From the NCBI GenBank assembly GCA_963817515.1, contig CAWFPJ010000023.1, positions 310,001 through 374,000 of the forward strand: a stretch of DNA of 64,000 nt, in the 5' to 3' direction. Shown in pieces: positions 53,671 to 63,353 of the stretch. Made by a program: the position numbers and the translations under genes. The DNA is from DATMNI01 sp963817515 (GTDB lineage Bacteria; Acidobacteriota; Terriglobia; Bryobacterales; Bryobacteraceae). Position 1 is the stretch's first letter, and each line of letters starts with the position of its first letter. A model generated the notes under the pieces. It ran no database searches, was not told the origin of the DNA, and saw nothing but the letters and a program-made list of their open reading frames with translations.

Positions 53671-54859
53671 TCATCCGAACGGCTGATCGATGGCCGGGCT
53701 CTGCCTGGCTGAAGAGGCGCGCCCCGTTTTCGGTGATGTACATACAATCTTCCAGCCGCACGCCGAACTCACCATAAATGGCGACCGTGGGCTCGTCACT
53801 GAAGCACATGCCCGGCTCCAGCCTGGTCTGGTTGCCTCGCACCAGGTATGTCCATTCGTGGCCGTCCAGGCCAATACCGTGTCCAGTCCGATGCGGCAAC
53901 CCTGGAACCTTGTATCCTGGTCCGAAGCCGAAATCGGTGATGACTTTGCGGGCGGCCGCATCCACGGATTCGCAGGTGGCTCCTGGTTTGGCCGCCGCCA
54001 GGGCCGCATCCTGCGCCTTGCGCTCCAGGTCCCAGATCTCGCGCTGGCGTTTGGTTGGTTGGCCGAAAACCGTGGTGCGCGTGATATCGGACTGATAGCC
54101 TTCCACCGTGCAGCCATCGTCCACCAGCACCATGTCGCCATCGCGCAATTGCTGCGGCTGAATACTGCCGTGCGGAAACGCCGTGTACTTGCCGAAAATC
54201 GCCATGGCGTTGCCCTGCACGCCCAATGCGCGGTAGGCTGCCGCGATATTGGCGCTCAACTCGCGCTGCGTCATTCCCAGGCGCAGGGTGGCGAACGCCG
54301 CCTTGTAACACTCGATCGTGATATCGTTAGCGCGCTGCATGAGGGCAAGTTCCGCGGGCGACTTGATGACCCGGCAGCCCACGGTTACCGGGTCGGCGCT
54401 GACCAACTCGAGCGCCGGCATCTGTTTTCGCAGCCCATCGAAGACGGCGAAACGAACGCGCTCCTCCAGGCCCAGGCGTCCGGTAGCCGCGCTGCGATCC
54501 TTCAGCACCTGGGCAATTCGCCGATAGGGTCCATCCGTTTCAGAAGGGATCCAGACAGGTTCGCCCTGCACCGGCAGAACCAATCCGAAGCCGCTGTCGC
54601 CGCCGCGCTTCCCGGTGTAATAGTACAAACTCGTGCCAGGCTCCATGAAGATGGCTCCCAATTTGTTTTCGCGCATGAGCCGGCGGGCCTTCTCCATGCG
54701 CGTGCGACGTTCGCCGTCGGTGATCGGCTGGACACCGTCCAGCATGGGCTTGAGTTTCTTAATAACTTCGGGAATCGGGGTTGGCTCCTGCGCTGGAGCG
54801 TTGCAGATGGGCCCGAGAGCGGCTGCGGTTGTAGTGAAAAATATTCTGCGGTTCATCAT
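53671..54859 (-). CDS. Secreted M24 family peptidase (Xaa-Pro aminopeptidase-like), frameshift near its end
   Basis: About 396 residues from ATG 54859. Signal peptide (IFFTTTAAALGPICNAPAQ), creatinase N domain, and the M24 domain with metal ligands in VLVDDGCTVEGYQSDITRT (two Asp), LPHRTGHGIGLDGHEW (His), FSDEPTVAIYGEFGVRLED (Glu, Glu). The frame as read runs on to 53555, but removing one base in a C-run near 53690 gives the family ending PAIDQPFG with a stop at 53671. It overlaps the amidase stop by 4 bases. Confidence 0.82.
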
Positions 54860-56544
54860 GCCACAAGTGTTGGGTTCTTCTTGTGCCACTCAGTCACCTG
54901 TTCGTACGCCAGTGCAACCCGCAGAGGCGACCCCTCATCGTAGATTTTGCCCAGGAAACTAATGGAACGCGGCATATTGTTCACGAAGCCGCACTTCATC
55001 ACCACCTGCGGATTGCCGGTCAGGTTGGTAGTGGTGAGCAGCGAGTTGGGCGGCATCACGATGGTGTCCCAATCCGCCATGAACTTTTCGAACTTTTCGA
55101 TCAGCAGGGTTCGCGCGCGTTGGGCCCGTATGTACTCCACCGCGGGAATCAGGCGTGATGCGCGAAAGGTGTTCGGCCAATCGCCGGGAGCCTGCCCCCG
55201 GAGATCGTGAACGCGGCCATCGCGCGTGATGTCGTCGAAGGCTGCGCCCGCTTCGGCAGTCAGCACGAAGCGGATCATGTTGATGTCTTCCGTAAATTCG
55301 CACGGCGTCATGGCGACCCCGGCTCTCTTCAGATCTGCGAGGGCCTGGTCGAAGACTCTCTTCTGGTCGCCGCTGGCGCGGTCGAAATCCTTTTGAAGAA
55401 TTCCGATCTTCATGCTCTTGAGCGGGCGTCGTGGTTCCCAATGGAAGGGGTCGGCGCCCACGGTAACGTCACGGCCGTCGGGCCCGTAGACGGCATTCAG
55501 CACGATGGCGCAGTCTTCCACCCCGCGGCAGATTGGCCCTATCTTGTCCATGGTCCAACTCAACGCCATGGCCCCGTAACGGCTGATGCGCCCGTAGGTG
55601 GGGCGCAGCCCAACGGTCCCGCAGGCCTGGCTGGGCGACACAATCGAACCCAGCGTTTCCGTGCCCAGCGAGAAACCCACCAGGCCCGCCGCGGTGGAGG
55701 AAGCCGAACCTGCCGATGACCCGCTGGAGGTTTGTTCGATATTCCACGGCGTCTTGGTCATTCCCTTGAACCAGAGCCCGCCCTGCGCCAGCGCGCCCAT
55801 CGAAAGCTTGGCGATCAGGACGGCGCCCGCGCTGCGCAGCCGCTCCACCACGGTGGCGTCTTTGTCCGGCACACGGTTCTGGTACGGTTCGGCGCCCCAC
55901 GTCGTCAGTATGCCTTTGGTATCGAACAGATCTTTCACGCCAAACGGAATGCCGTGCAGCGGACCCCGGTAGTGGCCCGACTTGATCTCTCTATCGGCGG
56001 CGGCGGCCTGATCCATCGCCAGCTCTTCGGTGGAAGTGATCAAGCACAAAAGTTTGGGCGAATACTTCTTCATCCGCTCGATGTACATCTTGGTGAGATC
56101 GGTGGACGAAACCGCCCGCGACCGCACCAGCGGCGCCAGTTCCGTGACGCGCCAGAATGCCAGGTCTTCGAGATTCGAAGGCGCCTTGGCAGCGCCGGAT
56201 TTCGGGATAGTGGTTTCGAAGCGCGGCGGCCCTTTGATGGGCTGCCGGCCGGGAAGCCCTGGGCGGAATGAGAACGCCGGCTCAGTGTCGAGCGGGATGT
56301 CGAGTTTGCGCAAGCTCTCGTAATTGCCCAGCGCCTGGTTGACGTTTCGCAGCATGGATTCCATTTCGGAATCCTGAAACTCCAGGCCAAGAAGCTTCAG
56401 GGCCGCCGCCACTTGATCCTTGGTGACGCGCATCGGTTGCTGCGGCTGCTGCCCCGGGCCGGCACCTGCCGGGCGTTGTTGGGAATTTGCTTCCCCTACA
56501 GTGGAGAGGATGCCGATCAGTTGAAGCCAGGTTCTTCTGTCCAT
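54856..56544 (-). CDS. Secreted amidase signature family enzyme
   Basis: 562 residues from ATG 56544; the open frame continues to 56682 but overlaps the operator and start of the SRPBCC gene. After a signal-like N-terminus (RRTWLQLIGILSTVGEA) and a 100-residue helical part comes the amidase signature domain: catalytic Lys in PFGVKDLFDTKG, cis-Ser and nucleophile Ser in TSSGSSAGSAS and GTETLGSIVSPS. It is not GatA, since gatB and gatC are absent and there is an export signal. With the downstream peptidase it forms a two-gene operon that could degrade amide or peptide compounds outside the cytoplasm. Confidence 0.85.
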   Translation of the reverse strand: MDRRTWLQLIGILSTVGEANSQQRPAGAGPGQQPQQPMRVTKDQVAAALKLLGLEFQDSEMESMLRNVNQALGNYESLRKLDIPLDTEPAFSFRPGLPGRQPIKGPPRFETTIPKSGAAKAPSNLEDLAFWRVTELAPLVRSRAVSSTDLTKMYIERMKKYSPKLLCLITSTEELAMDQAAAADREIKSGHYRGPLHGIPFGVKDLFDTKGILTTWGAEPYQNRVPDKDATVVERLRSAGAVLIAKLSMGALAQGGLWFKGMTKTPWNIEQTSSGSSAGSASSTAAGLVGFSLGTETLGSIVSPSQACGTVGLRPTYGRISRYGAMALSWTMDKIGPICRGVEDCAIVLNAVYGPDGRDVTVGADPFHWEPRRPLKSMKIGILQKDFDRASGDQKRVFDQALADLKRAGVAMTPCEFTEDINMIRFVLTAEAGAAFDDITRDGRVHDLRGQAPGDWPNTFRASRLIPAVEYIRAQRARTLLIEKFEKFMADWDTIVMPPNSLLTTTNLTGNPQVVMKCGFVNNMPRSISFLGKIYDEGSPLRVALAYEQVTEWHKKNPTLVA

Positions 56545-56646
56545 ACGGATTGCTAACCATGATACTCGAAGGTCGCGTTCCGAACGGAAGCTCGCGCCCG
56601 GTCTGAGCGCAACCCACAGGTTGCATATAGAACGGCAACGTGGTAG

Positions 56647-56670
56647 ATTTGCAACCAGGAAGTTGCAAAT
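56647..56670. promoter_or_regulatory. Operator-like inverted repeat before the SRPBCC-ArsR operon
   Basis: ATTTGCAAC and GTTGCAAAT form a perfect 9-bp inverted repeat with a 6-base spacer, which itself holds the ribosome-binding AGGAAG, 5 bases before the ATG. A weaker GTTGC...GCAAC pair lies at about 56621-56640. The site would let the encoded ArsR-type regulator block its own operon. It is also upstream of the divergent amidase gene. Confidence 0.6.
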
Positions 56671-56675
56671 AGAAA

Positions 56676-57131
56676 ATGACAAACACAGATCGCATTGAAA
56701 AGAAGATCGTTCTTCGCGCGCCGCGCTCGCGGGTGTGGCGCGCCATTACCAACTCCGAGGAGTTTGGGGAGTGGTTCCGCGTGAAACTCGAGGGTGGATT
56801 TGTCGAGGGCGCCACCATCCGCGGTAAGATTACCCACCCTGGTTACGAGCATCTGGCCATGGAGATGCAGGTAGAGCGGATTGAGCCGGAGCAGTATTTC
56901 GCCTATCGCTGGCACCCGTATGCGATTGATCCCTCCGTCGACTACTCGAATGAGCCGATGACGCTTGTGGAGTTTCGGCTGGAAGAAACAGACGGCGGCA
57001 CCTTACTCACGATTGTCGAGTCGGGCTTCGACCAAGTTCCTCTGGACCGCCGAGCCGTAGCATTCCGGATGAACGACCAGGGATGGACCCAGCAGACGCA
57101 GAACATTGAGCGCCATGTCTCGCAGCCGTAG
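56676..57131 (+). CDS. SRPBCC (AHSA1-like) ligand-binding protein
   Basis: 151 residues, START-like fold: RIEKKIVLRAPRSRVWRAITNSEEFGEWF at the N-terminus, IEPEQYFAYRWHPYA in the centre, and VEFRLEETDGGTLLTIVESGFD. Members are commonly paired with ArsR regulators and may bind a hydrophobic ligand. Its end overlaps the ArsR gene by 17 bases. Confidence 0.9.
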   Translation: MTNTDRIEKKIVLRAPRSRVWRAITNSEEFGEWFRVKLEGGFVEGATIRGKITHPGYEHLAMEMQVERIEPEQYFAYRWHPYAIDPSVDYSNEPMTLVEFRLEETDGGTLLTIVESGFDQVPLDRRAVAFRMNDQGWTQQTQNIERHVSQP

Positions 57132-57459
57132 CGCCGTGGAGGCGAGGTTGACAGAGGCAGCGCCAGTGTTTGCCGCACTAGGTGACACGACGCGCCTCAA
57201 AGTTGTTGCGCGGCTCTGCGCCGACGGGCCGCTCTCGATCACACGGCTCAGTGACGGGGCCGAGGTCACGCGTCAGGCGATCACCAAACATCTTCAGGCA
57301 CTGGCCGATGCAGGTTTGGTGCGCGACCGCCGCCACGGACGCGAGCGAATTTGGGAGCTGGAGCCGCGGCGCCTGGAAATGGCGCATCGCTGCCTGAACC
57401 AGATTTCCGAACAATGGGACGCGGCAATCGGCCGTTTGAAAGCACTTGTAGAGGAGTAA
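57115..57459 (+). CDS. ArsR family transcriptional regulator
   Basis: 114 residues from ATG 57115 (a TTG at 57106 is possible). Winged helix: FAALGDTTRLKVVARLCADG, SITRLSDGAEVTRQAITKHLQAL and DAGLVRDRRHGRERIWELEP. No cysteine metal-binding motif is present, so it belongs to the non-metal group that pairs with SRPBCC proteins. The perfect inverted repeat at 56647-56670 is its most likely target. Confidence 0.9.
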   Translation: MSRSRSAVEARLTEAAPVFAALGDTTRLKVVARLCADGPLSITRLSDGAEVTRQAITKHLQALADAGLVRDRRHGRERIWELEPRRLEMAHRCLNQISEQWDAAIGRLKALVEE

Positions 57460-57481
57460 GTTCGAAGGTTCGATTACGAAC

Positions 57482-59728
57482 TCACTTCGCGCTCCTCTTG
57501 AGCAAGGCATCCAGGCTCTCACGGATCTCTCGGGTTGTCGGATGGTCCGGTCCCAGGGCCTTCTCGGCGGTGGACAGGGCGCGGCGGTATAAAGGTTCGG
57601 CGCCCGCGTCATCCCCCTCGGCTTCCAGCAAGTCCGCCAGATTCTCGAGTGACATAGCCGTGTTCGGATGGTTTGGCCCGAGAGTCTTCTCGGCTATGGC
57701 CAGGGCGCGCCGGTACAGCGGCTCGGCGCCGGCATAGTCGCCTTTCGATTCCAGCAAGCCCGCCAGGTTGTTCAGTGAACCGGCTGTATCCGGATTGTCC
57801 GGCCCCAGGGCTTTCTCCGCGATTGCGAGGGCGGAACGGAACAACGGCTCGGCGCCCCCCAGGTCCCCCTTGGATTCGAGCGACAACGCAAGGTTATTAA
57901 GCGACGTCACGCGCAAGGACAGGTAGGTTTGTTCGGCCTCGGGGTCCGGCTGCGTCTTATGTTCCAGGTAGTACTCCATCCATCGGCGGGCCTGCTCGAC
58001 ATTACCTGTAAATGCGTATACCTCACTCAGCCCGCGGGCGCAGTAGGGGCGCGCGGGGTCGTGCTGGATATGCTGGCTGCATTGTTTTTCCAGGCTTTCG
58101 AGCAGCCCTTCCATGCCATTCCGAGACTCGGCGCCCGGCGGCGGATGGCGCATGAAAATCACGCCCACCGAATCCGCGTAGGCCAATTTCCATTCTGCAT
58201 TCCCGGCGTCTGCCAGTTGCATGACCAGCGGATAAACCTGTCCTGACAAATAGTCAAAGCCCTCCGCAACCACGATTTGAATCCCGTATTTCTGCAAGAG
58301 CTTCTGGGTACTCTGCCCGGTTGCTGAACCGGCGGTCACGCCTGCGGAATCGGTATTAGTCAAGATGCGTTTGTAATCCGCATAGACCTCTTCGCTTAAT
58401 CCTCGCGGATCGATGAAATCGCGCTGCATGGGCCACAACCGCCACACCAGGTAGCCCCCGGTTTCGTAATTATTGAACATCCGGCCGGTAATTCGATGAG
58501 CCTGAATGAAGTCGGCAGATCCCGATGGAAGCTGCCAGTCGGCAGCATGCAATGCGAACACGTTCCTTTTCGCTATCGCCGGCACAACGTCGTTTACAAC
58601 AAGAAAAGCCGTCGCCAACAACGTTGCTATGACCGGCAGCGCGCGCCACTTGCCTGTCGGCCCAAAAGACTTGGGGACACAGGCTGCCATCAATACCGGG
58701 CCGATCAACCCCATGAAGATGGTGTTTCTCAAGGCCATTAGAGAAAGGAGAGCGAACCCGAAGTAGAGCAACCAATCGACTGGCCGCGTGCGACGGCGGG
58801 CAAGAAACAGCGCCAGCAGCGAACCGAAAAGAACAAAACTGTAAATGCCGGGCTCCCAGAAAACCGGGCGCTGCCACTCCAGGTTTTCCGATTGAATCCC
58901 ACTCGATCGGTACAGGAAGAGGATTTGGATTACCCGGAAGCCATTTGGGTTCAGGCCCGAGGCCAGAAAACAAGCTACCGCCACCAGCCACAACTGGCGC
59001 TCGTTTCGCACAGGCCTATGGCGAAGGCGTTCGATCACCGCCTCGCCGCAGTATGCGCCCAGTACCAGCCATCCTATGAAGAATCCCGCGTGGCAGTTGG
59101 ACCAAATCAGAAACAACGCGGGAAGCGCCCACATTGAGCGGCGCGATTCCAAAATGGCCATCGTCACCGCAAGGAATACGAACGTCACCAGAAATGGCCG
59201 GCTCTGCTGAAAATGGAATGCCATGCCGGCGCAGACAAGCGCTGCCGCCAGGCTGATGTAGAAGTCACTGGTGCGGCGAAAGGCCATCCAGCCGGCAAGC
59301 GCGCAAAAAACGATGAGCATCGCCGCGCGCGCCAGAACCAACCCCGGGAATCCTGCCACGGAGTAGATCAGATACATGACGATTTGCGCCAGCCACTCGT
59401 GCGTGAGGTTGAAGTAACGTGTGACTTCCTCGCCGGGGTATTTGGCGGCGCCCATCCCGCTGGTATAGGAGAACGGATCGGGAACAGTCAGGGCGCGAGT
59501 CTCCAATGAGTGCTGTCCGGTTTTCAAATGCAGCCAGATGTCGGTGTCACGGATTTCACCGGTGAACAGGGAGAGCAGCAGGATCGTCGCCAGCGTCAGC
59601 AAGAGCGGCCGAAGCCAGCGCGGCGGGGCCGAACGTTCTATCGGGGCAACGGAAACCGGTCGGTTGGCGCTGCGGCGGGGCATACTGAGGCGACTCAATT
59701 GTAACATCGGCTGCCGGGGTTCTTGCAA
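57482..59728 (-). CDS. Polytopic membrane protein with C-terminal kinesin-light-chain TPRs
   Basis: Up to 748 residues; internal ATGs at 59704 and 59680 may be the real start. Residues about 40-400 contain ten or more membrane helices with a first outside loop (GEIRDTDIWLHLKTGQH) typical of dolichyl-phosphate-mannose/GT-C-like proteins. A soluble region follows, then three nearly identical 42-residue TPRs of the kinesin light chain kind (SLNNLALSLESKGDLGGAEP, ALAIAEKALGPDNPDT). TPRs of this type usually bind proteins, so the fusion may tie a membrane glycosyltransferase-like part to partners. No catalytic assignment is possible. Confidence 0.6.
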   Translation of the reverse strand: MQEPRQPMLQLSRLSMPRRSANRPVSVAPIERSAPPRWLRPLLLTLATILLLSLFTGEIRDTDIWLHLKTGQHSLETRALTVPDPFSYTSGMGAAKYPGEEVTRYFNLTHEWLAQIVMYLIYSVAGFPGLVLARAAMLIVFCALAGWMAFRRTSDFYISLAAALVCAGMAFHFQQSRPFLVTFVFLAVTMAILESRRSMWALPALFLIWSNCHAGFFIGWLVLGAYCGEAVIERLRHRPVRNERQLWLVAVACFLASGLNPNGFRVIQILFLYRSSGIQSENLEWQRPVFWEPGIYSFVLFGSLLALFLARRRTRPVDWLLYFGFALLSLMALRNTIFMGLIGPVLMAACVPKSFGPTGKWRALPVIATLLATAFLVVNDVVPAIAKRNVFALHAADWQLPSGSADFIQAHRITGRMFNNYETGGYLVWRLWPMQRDFIDPRGLSEEVYADYKRILTNTDSAGVTAGSATGQSTQKLLQKYGIQIVVAEGFDYLSGQVYPLVMQLADAGNAEWKLAYADSVGVIFMRHPPPGAESRNGMEGLLESLEKQCSQHIQHDPARPYCARGLSEVYAFTGNVEQARRWMEYYLEHKTQPDPEAEQTYLSLRVTSLNNLALSLESKGDLGGAEPLFRSALAIAEKALGPDNPDTAGSLNNLAGLLESKGDYAGAEPLYRRALAIAEKTLGPNHPNTAMSLENLADLLEAEGDDAGAEPLYRRALSTAEKALGPDHPTTREIRESLDALLKRSAK
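57540..57910 (-). repeat. Three 126-bp coding repeats (KLC-type TPRs)
   Basis: On the minus strand the motif GGAEPL, ALAIAEKALGP and SLNNLA recurs every 42 codons. DNA copies are closely similar, suggesting recent amplification, and could allow changes in copy number by recombination. Confidence 0.7.
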
Positions 59729-59760
59729 CGATCAGGGCAATGGTATACGCTTTCATTGAT

Positions 59761-59777
59761 CTAGCACAGTCTGCTAG
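59761..59777. promoter_or_regulatory. Short inverted repeat before Oar-like receptor 2
   Basis: CTAGCA and TGCTAG form a 6-bp inverted repeat with a 5-base spacer, 15 bases before the receptor ATG and in the 64-base divergent gap. It could be an operator, but chance is possible. Confidence 0.25.
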
Positions 59778-59792
59778 CTACAGGGGGAACGA

Positions 59793-62700
59793 ATGCGTTT
59801 CGTAGCAATCACGTTAATTGCTGGGGCGATCCTTGCGCCATTTTCGTTCGGGCAGGAATCAACGGCACGGTTACTTGGCACTATTACAGATCCGACAGGC
59901 GCGGTGGTACCAAACGCCAGCGTGGTCGCGAAGAATTTGGCGACGGGACTCGAGAAGAAGGCGCAAGCCAATGAATCGGGCGACTATTCGATTCCACTCC
60001 TCCCGATTGGCCAATACACCGTAACGGGGGAAGCGGCCGGCTTCAAGACCAGCACCATCACTGGTCTCACGCTACAAGTGAACCAGGAGGCGAGGGTCGA
60101 TATTAAGCTGGCGGTGGGCTCGGCAGCGGAATCCATACAGGTGGAGGCATCCTCCCCGGTGCTGGTCACCGAGGACTCTTCAGTGGGGCAGGTAATCGAA
60201 AACGTATCCATCGCCAGCATGCCTTTGAACGGGCGCGCCTTTTGGCAGTTGGCACAGTTGACACCGGGAGCAGTCTACACTCCGGGCGGCTCCGATATCG
60301 CTTCAGGTGGCGCGGGCATTCGGGCATCGCGCATCGGCCTGCGCATCAGCGGTAGTTCGCGGCTGGCAGCCGGCTGGCTGCTGGATGGTTTCGACATTAC
60401 GGAATACGAACTTGGGTCCACATCCATTACTCCCTCCACCGATGCCATCGATGAGTTCAAGGTGCTGGCCGGCGGCATGAGCGCCGAGTACGCCGAGCCA
60501 TCCGTTATTAACGCGGCGCTCAAGAGCGGTTCCAACAGTTTTCACGGCAGCGCTTATGAGTATTTGCGCAACGAAAAAATCCAGGCGCGAAATTTCTTTT
60601 CCCCCACGGTGCCCCCGCTGAAGCGCAACCAGTTCGGCTCCACGATTGGCGGTCCGATCAAGCACGACAAGATTTTCTTTTTCGCCGACTACGAAGGCGC
60701 GCGCACGCGCCAGGGAACTACACAGAATTCCAACGTCCCAAGCGTTCAGCAGTTGAACGGCGACTTCAGCGGCGGCCGGCCGATTTACGATCCGTTGACC
60801 ACCGTCGTCAATCCTGCCAATCCGAGCCAATTCATTCGAACTCAATTCCCCGGCAACAGCATTCCAGCGAACCGCATGTCGCCGCAGGCCTTGTTTTTCA
60901 AGCCGTTGTTTCCCACGCCGAACAACGGTCCCGGCCTCTTCGTGTACTCGCCGTCGCTCTCTCTCGATACCGACAAATTCGACATCAAAATTTCGCCGCG
61001 CCTGACGGCCAAAGACAGCCTGGTTAGCCGCTACTCCTATGTCGACAACACGGAGCAGGACGTGCAGGGCTATCCGGCGCTGGGCTATTATCCATTGCAT
61101 AGCAGGTCTCAGAATGCAGGCTTGAGCTACGTGCACATCTTCTCTCCTTCAGTTACGACCGAAAGCACCTTCAGCTACTATCGAACGTACTTCCTCCTCC
61201 TGAATGCGAGCACATTCAACGGACAGAACGTTGTACAGCAGGCGGGTATTACGGGATACGAAGGCATATCGAATCTGCTGCCTGCCGCTCCCTTACTCAA
61301 CTTCTCCGGTTATACATCGCTCGCGGGAAATACCGACAATCGCCCTAAGGCCAACCGCATCCGCACATATCAATACCGGTCCTCATTGACATGGGCCCAT
61401 GGCAAGCACCTGATGAAGTTCGGCGCGCAGCTTTCGCACCAGGCGCATGCTTTTTATCACGGCCAAAGTTCACAGGGGTCGGCTTCCTTCAACGGCCAGT
61501 ACACGCAAAACCCGCTGAGCGCTGGAAACACGGGTGACGCCTTTGCCGATTTCCTCCTCGGGTATCCGAATAACATGGTGCGCTCCACGCCGCTGCAGAT
61601 CTACGGCAACACGGGAAATTTTTGGGCTTTCTACGGCCAGGACGATTACCGGATCACGCGCAATCTGACGTTGAACATTGGTTTTCGCTGGGAGCTGAAC
61701 TCCTTTTTGGCCGGAATCCGCGGGCAGACCAACGCCTTCGACTTCACCACGGGCAAGCTGATCATTCCTACCGTCAACGGCTCGCCAGATCTTACCGCGC
61801 AGCCGGGAGAAGCGCAGATTTATTCGACGTTTCTTCCTTTATTGGAGAGCAGCGAACAAAAGGGCCTTCCATGGTCCATCCGCTATCCTGATTATCGCGA
61901 TCCTGCTCCGCGGGTCGGCTTGGCCTGGCGGGTATTCGGCAGCGATAAATGGGTCGTGCGCTCTGCGTACGGGATCTTCTACATATTCCCCGATACAAAC
62001 CAGACACAAGGTCAGATCAACGCGCCCCCCTTCCAACTGACTCAGACGATCAATAACGACGTACCTACGGCGACCACCCTGACCCCCACCCGCAACCTGG
62101 CCAATTTCTTCCTCGGCAACCCGCTGGTGGCCCTAAACTCGACTCCCGCCATTACCACCGGCGGCACCCGCTACCGGCAGGCTTACACGCAGACGTGGAA
62201 TTTTAATCTCCAGCACGAGTTTCGAAACCATGTAGCGGTGGAGGTTGGATACGTCGGAAATAAGAGTACCCGGCTGTCATCGGTGTCGGTGTACAACATC
62301 CCGCAGGCTGGGCCGGGAAATGTTCAGGCACGCCGGGACTATCCGCAGTGGGGCGTAATCAAGTACCTGATCTGGGGCGGAGACAGCACTTACAACAGCC
62401 TGCAGTCAAAGGTGGAAAAGCGGTTCTCGAACGGATTCTCGCTGTTGGGCTCTTACACATTTTCGAAATGTCTTGACGGCCCAGGCAGTGAAGAAGGCGG
62501 TTCTCCCGCCGCCTATCTCGACAGGTTGTACAAGGGCCCGTGCAGTTTTGATGTGCCGCATAATTTTGTCACCAGCTATGTTTGGGAGTTGCCGTTCGGT
62601 AATGGCCGCAAGTACTTCTCGCGGGCCCCGCGGGCAGTGAACACCGTCATCGGGGGCTGGCAGTGGCAAGGTATCAACACGTTTCAATCGGGTGTGCCCT

Positions 62701-63125
62701 ACTCGGTGGGCATCAGCACCGATCGCGCCAATACCGCGGTATCGCAAATGCCGGATGCTATCGCCAAGCCAGTCGTTCTGGGAAATGTGAACTGCTGGTA
62801 CTTCACTTCGGCCAATCCGGCCTGCCGCTCCCTGCTCCCGAATCAGGCAGACACTTTTGCGCTTCCGGCGCAGTATACATACGGCAACTCCGGCCGGGAC
62901 ATTCTGTACAACAACCGGCTCATCCAGTTCGACATGTCTCTGTACAAGACCTTCAAATTCACGGAGTCCAAGAATCTCGAGTTCCGCGCCATGGTCTACA
63001 ACCTGACTAACACGCCAAGCTTTAACACTCCCGGTACCAACGAAAATCTCGCTACCGGCGGCCAGGTGACCTCTACACGAAACCAACCTCGGCTATTCGA
63101 GTTCGGTTTGAAATTCAGCTACTGA
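59793..63125 (+). CDS. Oar-like TonB-dependent receptor 2
   Basis: 1110 residues. Signal peptide (VAITLIAGAILAPFSFGQ), carboxypeptidase-regulatory-like domain (RLLGTITDPTGAVVPNASVV, GQYTVTGEAAGFK), plug (NVSIASMPLNGRAFWQLAQL, GWLLDGFDITEY) and a barrel that ends in the aromatic EFGLKFSY. AGGGGGA precedes the ATG. Same family as the receptor at 49521 but clearly diverged, so they probably recognise different substrates. Confidence 0.9.
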   Translation: MRFVAITLIAGAILAPFSFGQESTARLLGTITDPTGAVVPNASVVAKNLATGLEKKAQANESGDYSIPLLPIGQYTVTGEAAGFKTSTITGLTLQVNQEARVDIKLAVGSAAESIQVEASSPVLVTEDSSVGQVIENVSIASMPLNGRAFWQLAQLTPGAVYTPGGSDIASGGAGIRASRIGLRISGSSRLAAGWLLDGFDITEYELGSTSITPSTDAIDEFKVLAGGMSAEYAEPSVINAALKSGSNSFHGSAYEYLRNEKIQARNFFSPTVPPLKRNQFGSTIGGPIKHDKIFFFADYEGARTRQGTTQNSNVPSVQQLNGDFSGGRPIYDPLTTVVNPANPSQFIRTQFPGNSIPANRMSPQALFFKPLFPTPNNGPGLFVYSPSLSLDTDKFDIKISPRLTAKDSLVSRYSYVDNTEQDVQGYPALGYYPLHSRSQNAGLSYVHIFSPSVTTESTFSYYRTYFLLLNASTFNGQNVVQQAGITGYEGISNLLPAAPLLNFSGYTSLAGNTDNRPKANRIRTYQYRSSLTWAHGKHLMKFGAQLSHQAHAFYHGQSSQGSASFNGQYTQNPLSAGNTGDAFADFLLGYPNNMVRSTPLQIYGNTGNFWAFYGQDDYRITRNLTLNIGFRWELNSFLAGIRGQTNAFDFTTGKLIIPTVNGSPDLTAQPGEAQIYSTFLPLLESSEQKGLPWSIRYPDYRDPAPRVGLAWRVFGSDKWVVRSAYGIFYIFPDTNQTQGQINAPPFQLTQTINNDVPTATTLTPTRNLANFFLGNPLVALNSTPAITTGGTRYRQAYTQTWNFNLQHEFRNHVAVEVGYVGNKSTRLSSVSVYNIPQAGPGNVQARRDYPQWGVIKYLIWGGDSTYNSLQSKVEKRFSNGFSLLGSYTFSKCLDGPGSEEGGSPAAYLDRLYKGPCSFDVPHNFVTSYVWELPFGNGRKYFSRAPRAVNTVIGGWQWQGINTFQSGVPYSVGISTDRANTAVSQMPDAIAKPVVLGNVNCWYFTSANPACRSLLPNQADTFALPAQYTYGNSGRDILYNNRLIQFDMSLYKTFKFTESKNLEFRAMVYNLTNTPSFNTPGTNENLATGGQVTSTRNQPRLFEFGLKFSY

Positions 63126-63200
63126 GACATTCCCTGAAGAAGACACTCATAGCGGCGCGCAACTGGATCGCAGGACCTTTATCAAGTCAGTGTCGGTGAC

Positions 63201-63226
63201 GGCGCCCGCCTCGCTTAGTGGGCGCC
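63201..63226 (+). terminator. Possible terminator after Oar-like receptor 2
   Basis: GGCGCCC and GGGCGCC form a 7-bp GC-rich stem with a 12-base loop, about 75 bases after the receptor stop, followed by the moderately T-rich ATTCATTTCT. The rest of the 228-base gap shows nothing clear. Confidence 0.4.
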
Positions 63227-63353
63227 ATTCATTTCTGGCGTGGACTTACCAAAGTCACAGCGCCGAACTGGCATCCCGCAGACAGGCTTTGATCCTGGGC
63301 GATAATCTGTTCCGCCTTCTGTCAGGAGAGCGGTAACTCGCGACAAGTCAAAT

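Noticed and set aside
54856..56682. Amidase as the glutamyl-tRNA amidotransferase A subunit
   Set aside because: It has an export-type N-terminus and about 100 extra residues before the domain, and gatB and gatC are absent.
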